DNA of 64,000 nucleotides from JAVBTT01 sp031556035 (GTDB lineage Bacteria; Bacillota; Clostridia; Oscillospirales; UBA929), in assembly GCA_031556035.1 (NCBI GenBank), contig JAVBTT010000012.1, positions 1-64,000 on the forward strand, given 5' to 3'. The position numbers and the translations under genes are program-made. The notes under the pieces are model-generated. The model worked only from the letters and a program-made list of their open reading frames with translations, did no database searches and was not told the origin of the DNA. This document shows positions 15,994 through 25,407 of the stretch, one piece after another. The first letter of the stretch is position 1. Every line of letters begins with the position of its first letter.

Positions 15994-16469
15994 TGCTGGA
16001 ATTTTTCAGAAGCTGGCTGAGCTCAGTTGTCACGGCGTCCGTAATTGTATCCGTGGCTCTCGCCGTGACTCCGCCGGGAAATGTCAAGAAGACAGTCCAG
16101 CTTGCCTCGGGACTAGTAATGGCCGTTGTGCTGCTGACTCCCTTTGTGCGCGGAGTACCTGAGTTTGACTGGAGCCTGCCTGACATCTCGGAAGTTTACG
16201 ATCAAAATGATCAGATGCTGATGAAGGAAATCATAGCGGAGAAAACAGCCGCATATATTGTGAACAAGGCACAAGCCGTTGGGTTGTCTGTGAGTGCCGA
16301 GGTGATCTGCGAGGAGGGGGATATGTACCCGATGCCGGTGTTCGCGGAAATACGCTCGGACAGTCCGGAAGAGGCTGAACGGCTGCTCGGGCCGGTCATA
16401 ACGGCGGAGCTGGGCATAGAGACTGAAAAACAAAAATATACGACCGAAACGGCAAAGGGCGGAGGCTAG
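15993..16469 (+). CDS. spoIIIAF: Stage III sporulation protein AF
   Basis: A 158-residue protein with two N-terminal membrane segments (residues 8-27 and 36-52) and a soluble C-terminal domain with weak ring-building-motif character. The family signature around the second segment (VQLASGLVMAVVLLTPFV) is present. It is translationally coupled to spoIIIAE and precedes spoIIIAG by one base. A component of the mother-cell part of the feeding-tube complex. Confidence 0.92.
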   Translation: MLEFFRSWLSSVVTASVIVSVALAVTPPGNVKKTVQLASGLVMAVVLLTPFVRGVPEFDWSLPDISEVYDQNDQMLMKEIIAEKTAAYIVNKAQAVGLSVSAEVICEEGDMYPMPVFAEIRSDSPEEAERLLGPVITAELGIETEKQKYTTETAKGGG

Positions 16470-16470
16470 T

Positions 16471-17007
16471 ATGAAATCACTCAACCTTCCAACGGAAAAG
16501 CTTTTTAAGGTGCTTATGCGCTACAAATACCTGCTGCTTGTAGTAGCCGTCGGGCTGGCGCTTATACTGTGGCCCACAGCTGAAGGAAACTCTTCAAATG
16601 CCGACTCCGGCGATTATCCGGCTTTCTCGTTGGACGAAATGGAAAAAAAGCTGGAATCCGCGCTGGCAAGCGTGGATGGAGCGGGACGGGTAGAGGTCAT
16701 GCTAACCCTTCACTCCGACATGCATGTGCTGGTGCAGGAGGACGTCAATTCTCAGTCGTCCAGAAAGATGGAGGAGGGGGTAATGACCGACTATGATACC
16801 ACAAGCCAGCGTAAAACCGTCGTCGTGAGCTCCGGCTCAAACCAGCAGCCGATCATCACCAGGAGGATATACCCGGAGTTCGAGGGAGCTGTTGTGGTCT
16901 GCGACGGCGGGGACAAGGCCGGTATCAGGCTTGCGATATCCGAGGCGGTATCAGCCTTGACCGGACTTGGCAGCGATAAAATCACGATTTTGAAAATGAA
17001 AAAGTAG
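16471..17007 (+). CDS. spoIIIAG: Stage III sporulation protein AG
   Basis: A 178-residue protein with one membrane anchor (residues 20-37) and an intermembrane domain. That domain holds a ring-building motif: the VDGAGRVEVMLTL start, a variable beta-insert with many Ser/Thr residues, and the EFEGAVVVCDGGDKAGIRL end. SpoIIIAG forms a large oligomeric ring in the space between mother cell and forespore. The order and spacing match the standard operon. Confidence 0.94.
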   Translation: MKSLNLPTEKLFKVLMRYKYLLLVVAVGLALILWPTAEGNSSNADSGDYPAFSLDEMEKKLESALASVDGAGRVEVMLTLHSDMHVLVQEDVNSQSSRKMEEGVMTDYDTTSQRKTVVVSSGSNQQPIITRRIYPEFEGAVVVCDGGDKAGIRLAISEAVSALTGLGSDKITILKMKK

Positions 17008-17018
17008 GAGGAGCGGCA

Positions 17019-17594
17019 ATGAAGATTTGGAAGCGCAACACGGTTGTTTCGGTTATCGTTCTGTTTGTGTGTGTGGCACTGTACCTCAGCTGGTCATACG
17101 GGCGAGAACCGGGGGATGACGGCTCGAAGGTGTTTGATCCGGGCGCGGCGTCAGTGGAGACAAACCAGGGACTGCCGGAAGATACATTGGTGGAGGGAGA
17201 AGAGAGCGGGAATATCGATATCAGCGAAACTGACGACACAGGTTATTTTTCAGAGGCGAGACTGACGCGAAAAAGCGCGAGGGACAGCGCAATCTCAATA
17301 CTTAACGACGCGGCGTCCCGAGAGGATGTTTCGCAGGAGATTAAGGACAACGCTATGAGTGAGATTGAAAAGCTTGCGCAGAACGCGCTGACCGAGGCGA
17401 CCATTGAGAATCTGATCGTTGCCAAGGGCTTTACCGAGTGTGTAGCGTTTATAAGCCAGGACGGCATAAATATTGTCGTCGCGGAACCCTTGGGAGGACT
17501 CAACGCCGAGGACGCGGCAAAGATAACGGACATAGTGCTCTCCAACAGCACACTGACGGCTCTGGATATTCACATAGTGCCGGTGAGCGCCTGA
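17019..17594 (+). CDS. spoIIIAH: Stage III sporulation protein AH
   Basis: A 191-residue protein with a single N-terminal membrane segment (residues 9-26), an acidic linker, and a C-terminal YscJ/FliF-like ring-building domain (about 75-190; LTRKSARDSAISIL, GFTECVAFISQDGINIVV). It interacts with forespore SpoIIQ across the septal space during engulfment. GGAGGAG lies 5 bases ahead of the ATG. It is the last gene of the operon; a 21-bp perfect hairpin follows. Confidence 0.95.
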   Translation: MKIWKRNTVVSVIVLFVCVALYLSWSYGREPGDDGSKVFDPGAASVETNQGLPEDTLVEGEESGNIDISETDDTGYFSEARLTRKSARDSAISILNDAASREDVSQEIKDNAMSEIEKLAQNALTEATIENLIVAKGFTECVAFISQDGINIVVAEPLGGLNAEDAAKITDIVLSNSTLTALDIHIVPVSA

Positions 17595-17607
17595 GTTGAT
17601 AACAATT

Positions 17608-17651
17608 AAGCTGAATGGGATTTGCGCCACGGCGCAAATCCCATTCAGCTT
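17608..17651. terminator. Perfect 21-bp hairpin between convergent genes
   Basis: Arms 17608-17628 and 17631-17651 are exact complements around a 2-nt loop. It lies between spoIIIAH and the minus-strand gene ending at 17656, so it can terminate both transcripts although T-tracts are poor. Confidence 0.85.
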
Positions 17652-17655
17652 GTTC

Positions 17656-17913
17656 TTATGTACTATGGGTTTTTCGGTAGCGCTCCTCCCACCAGGCGGA
17701 GCCGAACACAGTCAGGAACAGTATGACGGGGGCGAACTCGCGCATTGTGTCCGCGCAGCGGTGAATGTAGTATGTATCCAGGCTCCAGGCTCCAGCCCAA
17801 CAGGCAAGTATAATTGAGCCAAGCAGCAGCGAGCAGGCCACCATGAGACCGCCCTTGAGGAGCCATCTGCTCGCGGGGCACATTTTTTTTAAGTTTGAAA
17901 TGATTTTTTTCAT
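17656..17913 (-). CDS. Small membrane protein of unknown function
   Basis: An 85-residue protein with a basic N-terminus, two membrane segments (about residues 17-44 and 62-75) and a charged C-terminal tail. A GGGAG lies 7 bases upstream of the ATG at 17913, supporting expression. No family is recognised. It is convergent with spoIIIAH, with a shared hairpin between them; an ATTAGTAT octamer lies 20 bases upstream of its start. Confidence 0.6.
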   Translation of the reverse strand: MKKIISNLKKMCPASRWLLKGGLMVACSLLLGSIILACWAGAWSLDTYYIHRCADTMREFAPVILFLTVFGSAWWEERYRKTHST

Positions 17914-18118
17914 TCAACCACTCCCGACTAATGATTAGTATAAATGAGTTTGTCCGTGCACTAATCAGTGTAGCACCTTGCGGGCGCGGTTTCAATGCGA
18001 TAAATAAGCCATCAGTCCATAATACTCCCATTTTCGACAGGCACACCGGAATATAATTACTGATAAGGCAGGCAGCTTATCGGATAAAAGCTTGTGGGGA
18101 AAGAGGGGAAGGAAATTT

Positions 18119-18397
18119 ATGTACTCGGAGATTGGCAGATCCGTCGTGTATATGGACGGACAGCGGCGCAAAGCCACATACTCAGTGATAACGGATGAAA
18201 TAAGACTCAGCGGCAGATGTGCGGTGGAGAGCTATGGACTGAGGATATCCGTTGGAAACGAAAAGGGGAAATACCTTCGTCACGCGACCTTCAGCAGGGA
18301 AGCTGCCGAAACCGCTTGCCGGGAGCTTATCCGAAATCATGTGGGGCCCGGGGCTTTTGACGATGAGGCGCGGCACCTGCTGGAGAGGCTGGCTTAG
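18119..18397 (+). CDS. Small conserved clostridial protein (DUF6514-like)
   Basis: A 92-residue soluble protein. Its pattern (a short beta-rich first half ending in the CAVESYGLRI stretch, then FSREAAETACRELIRN and a final leucine-rich helix) resembles the DUF6514 group of short clostridial proteins; that assignment is from memory of the pattern and is tentative. GGGGAAGGAAA precedes the ATG at 18119, which is preferred over an in-frame start at 18092. It is followed by an intrinsic terminator, so it is probably a single-gene unit. Confidence 0.65.
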   Translation: MYSEIGRSVVYMDGQRRKATYSVITDEIRLSGRCAVESYGLRISVGNEKGKYLRHATFSREAAETACRELIRNHVGPGAFDDEARHLLERLA

Positions 18398-18417
18398 GGA
18401 GCGAAGTATTTCACATG

Positions 18418-18442
18418 CCGGGGTGAGCCCGGTTTTTTCTTT
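18418..18442 (+). terminator. Intrinsic terminator
   Basis: CCGGG (18418-18422) pairs with CCCGG (18428-18432), followed by TTTTTTCTTTT. It ends the small gene before the moxR promoter. Confidence 0.85.
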
Positions 18443-18470
18443 TGACTAGAACTCTGGGACATGTTATAAT
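18442..18470 (+). promoter_or_regulatory. Sigma-A promoter of the moxR operon
   Basis: TTGACT at 18442-18447 and TATAAT at 18465-18470 are 17 bases apart. The -35 begins at the end of the preceding terminator's T-tract. Confidence 0.85.
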
Positions 18471-18482
18471 AACGCCTGTGGC

Positions 18483-18529
18483 GAAGAGCTCCGCCCCCGC
18501 GGGTGAGAAAATAAGCGATCGGGCGGAGC
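18483..18529 (+). promoter_or_regulatory. Leader motif shared with lepB, with a 9-bp stem
   Basis: Downstream of the promoter, GCTCCGCCC (18488-18496) can pair with GGGCGGAGC (18521-18529). The segment from 18483 closely matches 25908 onward in front of lepB, including GAAGAGC, GCCCCCGCG, GTGAG, AAATA and GCGA in the same order and spacing. It may be a structured 5' leader; its function is unknown. Confidence 0.5.
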
Positions 18530-18558
18530 CTTGCAATGCAAATACCACACCGGAGGAG

Positions 18559-19515
18559 ATGCAAGTGCGCGACCTACATGGGACGCTTACCGCGATAATA
18601 AACAACATCTCACAGGTCATCATAGGGAAAAAGAACGTCGCGGAGCTGATGCTGACCGCCCTGCTTTGCGAGGGGCACGTTCTTGTCGAGGATGTGCCCG
18701 GTGTCGGAAAAACATCGCTCGTTTCGGCGATGGCAAAGAGCGTCGACTGCTCTTTCAGGAGAATACAGTTTACTCCTGATATTCTCCCGTCTGATATTAC
18801 AGGATTTTCCCTCTTTAACCAAAAGACAGGTGAGTTTGAATACAGGCAGGGGCTTGTGATGAGCAGCTTTATCCTCGCTGACGAGATAAACCGCACCTCG
18901 CCGAAGACACAGGCGAGCCTGCTTGAGGTGATGGAGGAAAACCAGGTAACGGTGGACGGGGTGAGCAGACCGGTCGGCAGGCCGTTCATGGTCATGGCTA
19001 CCCAAAACCCCATTGACTACATAGGCACCTATCCCTTGCCCGAAGCCCAGATGGACAGGTTTTTCATGAAAATTAGAATGGGCTATCCTGAGAAGGCGGA
19101 GGAGGCGGGAATTCTTCACCGCTACAGGCTGAGCGATCCGTTGGAGGAGCTCGCGCCAGTGGCGCGGGCTGAGGATATTATTGAGCTCCAGCGCATGGTT
19201 AAGGACATTTATGTTGATGAGAGCCTGTACGACTATACGGTTGAGATTGTGAGGAAAACCAGACTGCATCCCGATATTGACCTCGGGGCGTCCCCGCGCG
19301 GCAGCCTGTCCCTGTTCCGCGCGGCTCAGTCGTGGGCCCTGTATGGCGGACGTGAGTATGTATTGCCCGACGATGTTAAGGAAATGGCCAAGCCGGTGCT
19401 CTCCCATCGCCTGATTTTGAAGCAGGAGGCCCGCATACGCCGCGTCGAGTCTGAGGATATTGTGGACGCGGTTTTGCGTCAGGTGCCTGTGCCAAAAGGC
19501 CGCGCCAATGCTTAA
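18559..19515 (+). CDS. MoxR-family AAA+ ATPase
   Basis: A protein of about 318 residues with Walker A (EDVPGVGKTSL), Walker B (ILADEINRTSPKTQ), sensor 1 (ATQNPIDYIGTYPLPEAQ) and the MoxR lid domain (SPRGSLSLFRAAQ). MoxR proteins act as chaperones for partner proteins, often ones with vWA or DUF58 domains. The ATG at 18559 overlaps its own GGAGGAG, so the GTG at 18565, correctly spaced from that site, may be the real start; the frame is open further upstream to 18442. It overlaps the DUF58 gene by 8 bases, the usual moxR-DUF58-transglutaminase operon. Confidence 0.9.
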   Translation: MQVRDLHGTLTAIINNISQVIIGKKNVAELMLTALLCEGHVLVEDVPGVGKTSLVSAMAKSVDCSFRRIQFTPDILPSDITGFSLFNQKTGEFEYRQGLVMSSFILADEINRTSPKTQASLLEVMEENQVTVDGVSRPVGRPFMVMATQNPIDYIGTYPLPEAQMDRFFMKIRMGYPEKAEEAGILHRYRLSDPLEELAPVARAEDIIELQRMVKDIYVDESLYDYTVEIVRKTRLHPDIDLGASPRGSLSLFRAAQSWALYGGREYVLPDDVKEMAKPVLSHRLILKQEARIRRVESEDIVDAVLRQVPVPKGRANA

Positions 19516-20689
19516 CTCTAAAAAACGAAAGCGAGGATTTTTCACCGGGCCCAGGGTCTCATATTTGATAATACTGTTCCTCTCGGCGGGTTTTGTTTTT
19601 GTCAGGGGCGGGACTATTCCTTACGCCCTTTTTTATCTCTGCCTGCTTATACCATGCCTATCCATACTTCACGCACTGCTGCTGCGCCTGCAGTTCAGGA
19701 GCGGGCAGCGAATGAGCACAATGAATATCGTCAAGGGGCAAGCCGTAGACTATCTGTTTTCCGCTTACAACAGGGGGCCTCTTGTATCACCGCGGGTGAC
19801 CCTCGATTTTTTCGACAGCAGGGGGCTTTGTCTTACCGGTAAAAGCGCGGAAATCTCGCTTCTTCCATGGCAGCGCTACCAAGGCGCTATTAATTTGGAG
19901 TTTGCATACCGGGGCGTCTATATGCTCGGCATGGAGCGGGCACGCGTTATGGATTTGTTTTCGATATTCAGGCTGGGTATTAAGCCTGGGGAGAACGTGA
20001 GTGTGGTCGTTTTTCCCAGGATTATTCACTTGGAATCTTTCAGCCTCTCGAGGTTTTCTGAGCTTCAGGGAGGAAGGCATTACCGCAAGAGCAGGGACGA
20101 GGCCCTGAAGGACACGAGGAAATACGAGTACGGCGACCCGATGAGCCGAATACACTGGAATTTAACAGCCCAGAAGAGTGATCTGATTACCAAGCTGTAC
20201 GAGAGCGAGAGCGAGCTGGACGTCGTATTCCTGCTTGACCTGTCCCCTGTCAGGGCAGAGGATCCGCTTGTCTGCGAGGATTTTATTATAGAGTTCTGTG
20301 TCGCGGTAGTGCGGTTTTTGCTCAACAATTCGCGAGGAGTCAAGCTCGCTTACGCGGCGGGGCGCACGATAAGAGTGCTTGAGGGGGACGGCGCCAAGGA
20401 TTTTGACGCGTTTTACTCCGCGCTGTCCGAGGCGGAGTTTACATCCGATATCGATATAGCCGGGCTTAGCCGCGCTGCGGGATTATCAGGCTACGGGGTA
20501 GTTCTTTCCGCCAGAGAGCCGGACAGCGAGCTTCTGGACAACCTTGCCGGCATGGACGGGGTGGACTATTACCGTCTTATCGCCAAAGAGGGCGGCACGA
20601 AAAGGCAGTATGAGAACAACGGACCCGTAAGGGTGTACGACCTCCTGCCTGGAGACGACATAAAGGCGCTGCTGGAGACCGCGCCATGA
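19508..20689 (+). CDS. DUF58 domain protein
   Basis: A 393-residue protein with two N-terminal membrane segments (about residues 18-36 and 40-56) and a DUF58 region around residues 195-290, including GGRHYRKSRDEALKDTRKYE and GDPMSRIHWNLTAQKSDLITK, followed by a degenerate vWA-like domain (VVFLLDLSP). DUF58 proteins are the common partners of MoxR ATPases. Translation starts inside the end of moxR and its stop overlaps the next ATG, so the three genes are tightly coupled. Confidence 0.9.
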   Translation: MLNSKKRKRGFFTGPRVSYLIILFLSAGFVFVRGGTIPYALFYLCLLIPCLSILHALLLRLQFRSGQRMSTMNIVKGQAVDYLFSAYNRGPLVSPRVTLDFFDSRGLCLTGKSAEISLLPWQRYQGAINLEFAYRGVYMLGMERARVMDLFSIFRLGIKPGENVSVVVFPRIIHLESFSLSRFSELQGGRHYRKSRDEALKDTRKYEYGDPMSRIHWNLTAQKSDLITKLYESESELDVVFLLDLSPVRAEDPLVCEDFIIEFCVAVVRFLLNNSRGVKLAYAAGRTIRVLEGDGAKDFDAFYSALSEAEFTSDIDIAGLSRAAGLSGYGVVLSAREPDSELLDNLAGMDGVDYYRLIAKEGGTKRQYENNGPVRVYDLLPGDDIKALLETAP

Positions 20690-23058
20690 AAAAGCTCCGC
20701 GTCTCGGACGCCGTCTTTACCTGCGGCTTCAGCCTTGTTGTACTGCTGGCCCTGGCAAATACTCTGGCGCTCACATTCAGGAGCGCCGACATTATTGTTG
20801 TCACGGTTGTGCTGACCCTGGCGTTCGCGCTGATGGCGCGCTTCAAGTGGCTGGCCATTGTGCTGGTGTCTGCGGCTGTCATTTTCCTAATTGTTGTCTG
20901 GCGGAGCGCCTTGACGGCCTCGTTCGTGGATTTTCTGGGCTCTTTTTTTCAATGGATCTGGGGGCTTATTGAGGTCGGCTACGACGACCCGTCGTCCGCC
21001 TATATGCTTTTTGCTATGGCCCTGATATGCCTTTCGATTACCTTTCCGTTTTTTTTACTTGTCCGTCACAATGCGAATGTGCTGCTGCTTCTGCTTGTCG
21101 GTGTCGCCGTATTCTTCGGCCAGCAGCTCATGGGCTTTGAGCTTATAAACTCTTATTTCTGGGCGTTTCTCCTGCTTGTCATCCTCTATGCGGCGCGGCA
21201 GGCCATGCCGCGGGACGGTAAAAGCGAGCTCATGCTTCTGATGTCGGCGCCGCTTTGCCTTGCCCTTCTGGCGGTGACCCTGAACATGCCTGTTTCGGAT
21301 GAGCCCGCCGGAACGCAGGTCGTCGCGGCGGTTAGCAGTGTGTTTTCAAGGCTGCCGGAATGGCTGAGCTTCGACTGGGGGCCGTTTAATGTATCAACAG
21401 GGAACACTATTGTGGATTACGGCGATGTCAGCGGGGATCTGGGAGGCGAGGTTATCCTGAGCGACGCCACCGTGCTGTTTGTTAAAGGCGATCGGCCCGT
21501 ATACCTCAAGGGAAGAAGCTATACAACGTTTACGGGGCGCAGATGGGAAGCGGACAGCCAGAGGACAACGGATTTATACTCCTTTGAGTCTCCTTTCCGT
21601 GAAAGGCAGGACTATTTTTTACTCGATATGTATTCGGCGGTCTATGACTATAACAGATTTCCGTATGAAACCGGGCAGTTTCCGATAATGGCGTTTATTA
21701 GCTTGCCGGATTTGGAGGCCCCGAAGGACTCTTACTTGGCAGAAAGCATGTCAATTCACTACTGGGATATCTCAACCAACAAGGTGTTCTCGCCTTATTT
21801 CTCAATGGACTACCGGGTTGCCGACGAATTCGCGGGGGATGTCGAGCTCTATAAGCAGGCAAACTCCGATATCCTCACAGATGAGCCGCTGGAGAAGGAT
21901 TTCTCCTATACGGCGGAGGTTATACGCCCGAGCCTTGAGAGTAATGAGCTCGCCGAGCTCTACAGAGAGTGTCGTCCTGGCTATTGGCATTCTTTGGGAA
22001 ATGATCCCGGAAGCTACAAGTACGCAGGAGACCACTGGGACGAGAAGGCGTTGTATCTTTTTATGATGCTCGATGAGTACTCCACAAGAGTCGCCGGCCA
22101 GTATACTCAGCTTCCCGAAACGACGACCGACCGCGTTAGAGAGCTGTCGGAGCATATTACGTCAGGCCTTGACAACAACTACGATAGGGCAGCCGCGATA
22201 GAGAGCTTTCTTCGCACAAATTACACCTACAACACCTCGCCGCCCGAGCTGCCGCAAGAGGCCGATTTTGTCGACCATTTTCTGTTTGTGGGCAGGGAGG
22301 GCTACTGTACCTATTTCGCGACTGCTATGGCGGTTCTGTGCCGCTCCGCCGGAATACCCGCGCGCTACGTGGAGGGCTACGCGCCGTCTGAGCTCAAGAA
22401 TGAGGATTTTTACGTTGTCACCGGCCAGCAGGCGCACGCTTGGACTGAGGTATATCTGGAGGGGGCTGGATGGATACCCTTTGAGCCAACCTCGGCCTAC
22501 CCCAGCGACGGCATACGCGTGCGGCAGGACGCGACTCCGTCCGCCGCTCCGTCCGCCTATCCGGTGCCGAGCGGCGATATCTTCACCGATCCTGTGGACG
22601 AGGTGCCGCTGCCGTCCGATGTACAGCCGCCAAGAGAGACTTCGGCGCCTGTATTCGTATGGCCCGTAATCGCCGCCGCGCTTATTCTGCTGATCGCCGT
22701 TCAGATTATCAGGCGCCGCATCTTCCTGCGACGCGCCCAATCCGGCGACTTCTCAGCGGACGGGGTCATAAGGCTTTACGGCTATTTCCTCCGCGCGCTG
22801 TTTCTTATGAAAATGCGTCCGGGCGATTGGGAAACCGCAATGGAGTTCGGAGAAAGGGCAGATCAAAGATACTCCCTGCCGGGCGGGCCAATGCTCTCCT
22901 CAGCGAGGGTGTTCTGCAAGGTCAGATACGGAGCCCTCGAGCCGGATGCCGTGGACAGGACGGCAATGCTGGCAGCGCTTGGGGCCATAGATGGACTTAT
23001 AAAGCGGGAGCTCGGCTGGCGGGTTGTTTTTTTGAGGTATGTCGCCGGAGTGATTTAA
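20686..23058 (+). CDS. Membrane transglutaminase-like protease/transferase
   Basis: A 790-residue protein. The first 240 residues contain about six membrane segments (DUF3488-like), then an extracellular domain, then a transglutaminase-like core around residues 540-610 with catalytic Cys in GREGYCTYFATAM and His in GQQAHAWTEVYL. The usual third position appears as FEPT instead of FDPT. A Pro/Ser-rich linker, one membrane segment (about 650-668) and a cytoplasmic DUF4129-like tail follow. Such proteins are encoded with MoxR and DUF58 and are thought to process cell-surface proteins; the substrate is not known. Confidence 0.88.
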   Translation: MKKLRVSDAVFTCGFSLVVLLALANTLALTFRSADIIVVTVVLTLAFALMARFKWLAIVLVSAAVIFLIVVWRSALTASFVDFLGSFFQWIWGLIEVGYDDPSSAYMLFAMALICLSITFPFFLLVRHNANVLLLLLVGVAVFFGQQLMGFELINSYFWAFLLLVILYAARQAMPRDGKSELMLLMSAPLCLALLAVTLNMPVSDEPAGTQVVAAVSSVFSRLPEWLSFDWGPFNVSTGNTIVDYGDVSGDLGGEVILSDATVLFVKGDRPVYLKGRSYTTFTGRRWEADSQRTTDLYSFESPFRERQDYFLLDMYSAVYDYNRFPYETGQFPIMAFISLPDLEAPKDSYLAESMSIHYWDISTNKVFSPYFSMDYRVADEFAGDVELYKQANSDILTDEPLEKDFSYTAEVIRPSLESNELAELYRECRPGYWHSLGNDPGSYKYAGDHWDEKALYLFMMLDEYSTRVAGQYTQLPETTTDRVRELSEHITSGLDNNYDRAAAIESFLRTNYTYNTSPPELPQEADFVDHFLFVGREGYCTYFATAMAVLCRSAGIPARYVEGYAPSELKNEDFYVVTGQQAHAWTEVYLEGAGWIPFEPTSAYPSDGIRVRQDATPSAAPSAYPVPSGDIFTDPVDEVPLPSDVQPPRETSAPVFVWPVIAAALILLIAVQIIRRRIFLRRAQSGDFSADGVIRLYGYFLRALFLMKMRPGDWETAMEFGERADQRYSLPGGPMLSSARVFCKVRYGALEPDAVDRTAMLAALGAIDGLIKRELGWRVVFLRYVAGVI

Positions 23059-23112
23059 TGGGTCTTATACTTATCCATAGAACAAATATAGAGTAAACGG
23101 AGCATTCTTAAT

Positions 23113-25296
23113 ATGGATCACAGTCATTTAAACCCCGAGCAGCGCAGGGCGGTCATGAGCACCGAGGGGCCGCTGCTGGTTCTGGCCGGGGCGGGCAGCG
23201 GAAAGACTACGGTACTGATTGAGCGGATCGCCCAGATCATCCGGCAGGGGACGCCTCCGTGGGCGGTGCTGGCCATTACGTTTACAAACAAGGCCTCCGG
23301 CGAGCTCAAAAGCCGGCTGGAGCGTATGCTGGGCTCGAAGGGTCTGGAGGTCTGGGCATCCACGTTTCATTCCGCCTGCGTTCGCATACTGCGAAGGGAC
23401 ATAGAGAGGCTGGGCTATGCAAGCTCGTTCACGATCTACGACACGGACGACAGCCGCAGGGTGATGAAATCCGTTTTAAAGGCGCTGAATCTGGACGACA
23501 AGCGCTTCCCTCCGCAGACCGTGCTGGGGAGTATAAGCAAAGCCAAGGACATGAGCCTGTCTCCGGCGGCTTATGAAAAGACCTCCGGGGGCGACTATTA
23601 CGCGGAGAAGGTTGCCGACTGCTACAAAGAATACCAGAGGCTTCTAAAGGACGCCAACGCGCTTGACTTTGACGACATCATTATGCTCACGGTGCGGCTG
23701 TTCAAGGAGCACCCCGACACGCTGGCATATTATCAGCGCAGGTTTTCCTACATACTTGTCGACGAGTACCAGGACACAAACATGCTCCAGTACGAGCTGG
23801 TGTCGCTGCTGGCTGCCGGCCACCGCAACCTGTGCGTGGTAGGGGACGACGATCAGAGCATATACCGCTTCCGGGGAGCGACGATTGAGAACATACTGAA
23901 TTTTGAGGAGCAGTACCCGGACGCGAGGGTTATACGGCTTGAGCAGAACTACCGCAGCACGGGGGCGATTCTTGAGTGCGCCAACAGGGTGATCGCAAAA
24001 AACCGCGGGCGCAAGGGCAAGACACTCTGGACAGGCAAGGAGGAGGGCGAGCCGATCTCGTTCTTTGAGGCGTATTCGGACACCGAGGAAGCCCGGTTTT
24101 TTGCCGAGAATATTATAGAAGGGGTTCGCATAGGCCGGAAATTCAGGGATTTTTGCGTACTTTACCGCATAAACGCCCAGTCCAACCGCATAGAAAACGC
24201 GTTCAAGGCGGCGGGAATACCGTACCGCATAATCGGCGGCGTGCGCTTCTTCGACCGGCAGGAGGTAAAGGACGTTCTGGCCTACCTTCAGGTGACGCAC
24301 AACCCCCACGACGATCTGCGCTTTATGCGCGTTGTCAACAACCCCACGCGCGGAATAGGGGACAAGACCCTCTCCATTGTGCAGGCACTGGCTCAGAGGG
24401 ACGGTGTGTCGGTCTATCAGGTGGCCGCGAACGCGTCTCGGTACCCCGAGCTGGGCAGGTCATACGGAAACCTGGAGAAGTTTGCGCGGATGATTGCCTC
24501 ACTCGGGGAGCGCAGCGCCGAACTCAGTCTGCCGGATTTTTACGACGAGGTGCTTGAGCGCTCGGGCTATCTGCGCTTCTGGACCGAGAAAAACGACGTG
24601 GAGGCAGAGGGCAGACTGGAGAACATATGGGAGCTCAAATCCAACCTTGCGCAGTACGCGGACGGCGCGCCCGAACCCACGCTGGGCGGCTTTCTTGATG
24701 AGGTCGCGCTGTTCACGGATATTGAGAAGTACGATGAAAACGCGGACGCGGTCGTCATGATGACGATACACAGCGCAAAGGGACTGGAGTTCCCGGTTGT
24801 GTTCCTGGCCGGAGCGGAGGAGAACATATTTCCCGGGACACGCTCGCAGACCGACCCGCAGGAGATCGAGGAGGAGCGCAGACTCTGCTATGTCGCCGTC
24901 ACAAGAGCTGAGGAAAAGCTGCATGTTGCCTGCGCACGTGAGAGAATGCTGTTTGGACAGACTATGCACAATCCGCCGTCACGCTTTGTATCCGAAATGG
25001 GGCTGAAGACTGAAAAACGGATTCAAGCCGAGGATTCTGAAACGGTATTTGCCCGCAGGACGACTCCGACCGCCAGGGCACGCGCGGCAGCGCCCTCCGC
25101 GCCAAGGGAGGCTGTGAAGGCGATGGACGTCTCCAAGGGGGAGATGGTTGAGCACAGGGCCTTCGGCAGGGGAATGGTGACCGGTGTAACGCCTATGGGG
25201 GGCGACGCCCTCATTGAAATCGCCTTCGACACGGTGGGCACGAAGAGGCTTATGCTGAAATCCGCGTCGCAGTTTATGAAAAAACTTGACAATTAA
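23113..25296 (+). CDS. pcrA: ATP-dependent DNA helicase PcrA/UvrD
   Basis: A 727-residue superfamily 1A helicase with the standard motifs in order: Q motif (LNPEQRRAV), Walker A (AGAGSGKTTVL), motif Ia (TFTNKASGEL), motif II (VDEYQDTN), motif III (GDDDQSIYRFRGA), motif IV (LEQNYRST), motif V (TIHSAKGLEFPVVFLAG) and motif VI (YVAVTRAEEKL). The C-terminus carries a basic, Tudor-like segment (FGRGMVTGV) known to contact RNA polymerase. It unwinds DNA in repair and replication restart. The rplS promoter overlaps its last codons. Confidence 0.95.
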   Translation: MDHSHLNPEQRRAVMSTEGPLLVLAGAGSGKTTVLIERIAQIIRQGTPPWAVLAITFTNKASGELKSRLERMLGSKGLEVWASTFHSACVRILRRDIERLGYASSFTIYDTDDSRRVMKSVLKALNLDDKRFPPQTVLGSISKAKDMSLSPAAYEKTSGGDYYAEKVADCYKEYQRLLKDANALDFDDIIMLTVRLFKEHPDTLAYYQRRFSYILVDEYQDTNMLQYELVSLLAAGHRNLCVVGDDDQSIYRFRGATIENILNFEEQYPDARVIRLEQNYRSTGAILECANRVIAKNRGRKGKTLWTGKEEGEPISFFEAYSDTEEARFFAENIIEGVRIGRKFRDFCVLYRINAQSNRIENAFKAAGIPYRIIGGVRFFDRQEVKDVLAYLQVTHNPHDDLRFMRVVNNPTRGIGDKTLSIVQALAQRDGVSVYQVAANASRYPELGRSYGNLEKFARMIASLGERSAELSLPDFYDEVLERSGYLRFWTEKNDVEAEGRLENIWELKSNLAQYADGAPEPTLGGFLDEVALFTDIEKYDENADAVVMMTIHSAKGLEFPVVFLAGAEENIFPGTRSQTDPQEIEEERRLCYVAVTRAEEKLHVACARERMLFGQTMHNPPSRFVSEMGLKTEKRIQAEDSETVFARRTTPTARARAAAPSAPREAVKAMDVSKGEMVEHRAFGRGMVTGVTPMGGDALIEIAFDTVGTKRLMLKSASQFMKKLDN

Positions 25297-25314
25297 AGCC
25301 CGTTGTGGTAGTCT
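25286..25314 (+). promoter_or_regulatory. Promoter and leader start of rplS
   Basis: TTGACA (25286-25291) and TAGTCT (25309-25314) are 17 bases apart; the -35 is perfect and the -10 partial. About 90 bases of leader follow, with a GGCAGTCCTCTGCC stem near 25330, as expected if L19 synthesis is controlled by its leader. That control is inference. Confidence 0.6.
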
Positions 25315-25407
25315 ATCGTAGTATTTCGGGCAGTCCTCTGCCGGTTGTCCGCCAGCGCGCGGGCTTATTCCGGGAATGAACGCCCTTGTGTGAAAGGAGG
25401 TCGGATC